Part shown: positions 4,481 to 5,723 of the stretch, one piece after another
Layout: each line of letters starts with the position of its first letter
Position numbering within the stretch: the first letter of the stretch is position 1
Program-made: the position numbers and the translations under genes
Source: Spirochaetaceae bacterium
Lineage (GTDB): Bacteria; Spirochaetota; Spirochaetia; Treponematales; Breznakiellaceae
Assembly (NCBI GenBank): GCA_031265635.1
Contig: JAISCK010000126.1
Span: 1 to 5,723 of the forward strand
Direction of reading: 5' to 3'
DNA length: 5,723 nucleotides
The notes under the pieces: generated by a model
Told to the model about the DNA's origin: nothing
The model's input: only the letters and a program-made list of their open reading frames with translations
The model's database searches: none

Positions 4481-5723
4481 CTAATCCCACGCCCCTGTGG
4501 TATCCCCCGCGCCGCCGTCAGCGATGGGGAGGGGGTCCACACAGTTCCATACGCTGCCGTCATACTTTGCATACAGATTAACATCCGTGCCCGCGGTGGC
4601 ATCACGCTTCTTGCTGCTGATTCCGGTGAGATACACTGCATGGCCTCCACTTGACGCGGTGTTGGGCAGCAGGGGCGATACGGCGGGACTACCGGCAATG
4701 GTCCCGCCGGTTTTGATGATGGTAACGCCTGTGGTGCTGCTTGCAAAGATCCCGCCGCCATAGAGGGTATCATTCCCTTCAATGGTTCCACCTGTCATGG
4801 TAAAGGTTCCGCTGGATACATAAACCCCGCCGCCAAAATAGGTCGCGATATTATTCTGAATAACGCCACCGGTCATGACAAAGGTTCCGCCGGCTACAAG
4901 GACGCCGCCGCCATTGTTGGAGGCGCTGCCTCCGGTAAGGGTAAGGTTATCCTCCAGGCTTACCGTGTTGCCGCCGCCTATATAGAGTACGCGCTTGGTC
5001 AACGAGGCGTTGATGGCGTTGGTTCCGGTATCTGCCACTTTCAGGATGATGTGCGGGTAGCCGCTGCCTGAGATGTCCACCATGCTGTCATTGGTGACGG
5101 CGCCGCTAACGGCGGTGACGGTTCCCGATATGATGATGATAACTTCCGCGCCCGGAATACCGCCCAGGTCGAAGGTTTTCGCCTTTTCAAGGGCTTTCTG
5201 TATGGTGGCATAGGGTTTGTTCTGGCTGCCGTCTCCGGTACTGTCGTTTCCGGGCGGTGTGCTTCCCGGCGAGGATACATACACTTCCGGAGTCCTGCAT
5301 ATAGTGAGAGTATAGGTTCTTTTTTCAATATTATTGCTTGAAGGATTACTTAAAGGGTTGCCGTCTCTTTTATCAAGACTTACCGTGATTGTAATGGTAT
5401 TGCGTCCTTCGGCAAGGGAGATTGTTTCGGTCTCGCCGCTGTCGGCGTTCCCGTCATCAGGGACAGGCGTTATGGTAAAACTTGCGCCCCCCTCGGTGTC
5501 CGCGATGGCGCTGGTCGCGGTGATGTCCAGCGTGTTGACGGTGTTAGGGACCACCCCCAGGTCATACGTGTGGGCGCCGGTGTGGGTAGCGGGGGTGTAT
5601 GAGAAATCACCTAAATTCAGCGCCGGAACGGAGAGGCCGGGGCCGCTTACGGTAAGGGCTTTAAGGCCAACTACCCAGGCATCGAATTTCGTGTCCAGGG
5701 ATTTACCTTCGCTGTCAATGTAG
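4481..5723 (-). CDS. Cadherin-like and beta-helix surface protein, 5' end outside the window
   Basis: The frame is open from the right edge to a TAG at 4483-4481 and gives 413 visible residues; the start is not in the window. Residues about 20-143 match a cadherin-like beta-sandwich of the bacterial Cadherin-like (PF12733) kind: LKALTVSGPGLSVPAL, a Tyr-Thr-Pro turn, SLAEGRNTITITV and a closing TYTLTICR. Residues 147-180 match the DUF1565 entry motif of right-handed beta-helices (VYVSS, then NDSTGDGSQNKPYATIQKAL), with a few extra residues (PGSTPPG) between VYVSS and NDSTGDG. From about 255 the chain has rungs of 25-26 residues with GGG(V/I) and TF.MTGG motifs (271, 297, 322), as in polymorphic surface proteins. 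The tail has no sorting motif I recognise. Export and surface display are inferred; the signal peptide would be outside the window. Ligand or substrate is unknown. No terminator with a T-run follows it. Confidence 0.92.
   Translation of the reverse strand, partial: YIDSEGKSLDTKFDAWVVGLKALTVSGPGLSVPALNLGDFSYTPATHTGAHTYDLGVVPNTVNTLDITATSAIADTEGGASFTITPVPDDGNADSGETETISLAEGRNTITITVSLDKRDGNPLSNPSSNNIEKRTYTLTICRTPEVYVSSPGSTPPGNDSTGDGSQNKPYATIQKALEKAKTFDLGGIPGAEVIIIISGTVTAVSGAVTNDSMVDISGSGYPHIILKVADTGTNAINASLTKRVLYIGGGNTVSLEDNLTLTGGSASNNGGGVLVAGGTFVMTGGVIQNNIATYFGGGVYVSSGTFTMTGGTIEGNDTLYGGGIFASSTTGVTIIKTGGTIAGSPAVSPLLPNTASSGGHAVYLTGISSKKRDATAGTDVNLYAKYDGSVWNCVDPLPIADGGAGDTTGAWD

Noticed and set aside
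3810..4490. Minus-strand frame whose GTG overlaps the stop of the right-hand gene (translational coupling)
   Set aside because: The overlap is tempting, but the purine run lies only one or two bases from the GTG, and the product is a Cys-Gln-Arg-Pro repeat equal in quality to the other open frames of the array.

Overview
This window has three protein genes, all on the minus strand, and a roughly 0.9 kb intergenic stretch holding a large, structured 21-bp tandem repeat array. The DNA is fairly GC-rich. The right-hand gene combines a cadherin-like beta-sandwich, a DUF1565-type 'VYVS...PYATIQKAL' segment and a GGG/MTGG beta-helix, an architecture common in Treponema-type spirochaetes, including gut species. 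The left-hand lipoprotein and the membrane-anchored propeller protein fit that. The taxonomic call is an inference; no marker gene is present.

Layout from left to right. Positions 1-902 (minus) hold the first 300 codons of a TPR-like lipoprotein whose 3' end lies outside the window. Positions 932-3586 (minus) hold an 884-residue protein with one N-terminal membrane anchor, a long extracytoplasmic middle region and a C-terminal beta-propeller ending in two FG-GAP-like acidic loops. Only 29 bases separate its stop from the lipoprotein start, and the lipoprotein has its own AGAGG ribosome binding site, so the two probably form an operon of envelope proteins. A possible promoter lies directly against the ATG of the 884-residue protein and would give a leaderless or nearly leaderless mRNA.

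Positions 3587-4480 contain no convincing gene. They hold a cluster of hairpins (3722-3872) and then a 21-bp-period array (3908-4340, with two isolated units at 4384-4427). The array has two halves in the same register. Class A (3908-4075) is built on short palindromes such as GTTGCCGGCAAC, with paired changes that keep the symmetry. Class B (4076-4340) is built on GTTGGCAMAAAC. The long open frames across the array look like a by-product of a stop-free unit whose length is a multiple of three. Positions 4481-5723 (minus) hold the last 413 codons of a repeat-rich, probably surface-exposed protein whose start lies beyond the right edge.

The array is the main candidate for something undescribed. 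Its period equals two turns of B-DNA, its palindromic core covaries, and an identical 23-bp sequence marks both ends. The function is unknown.
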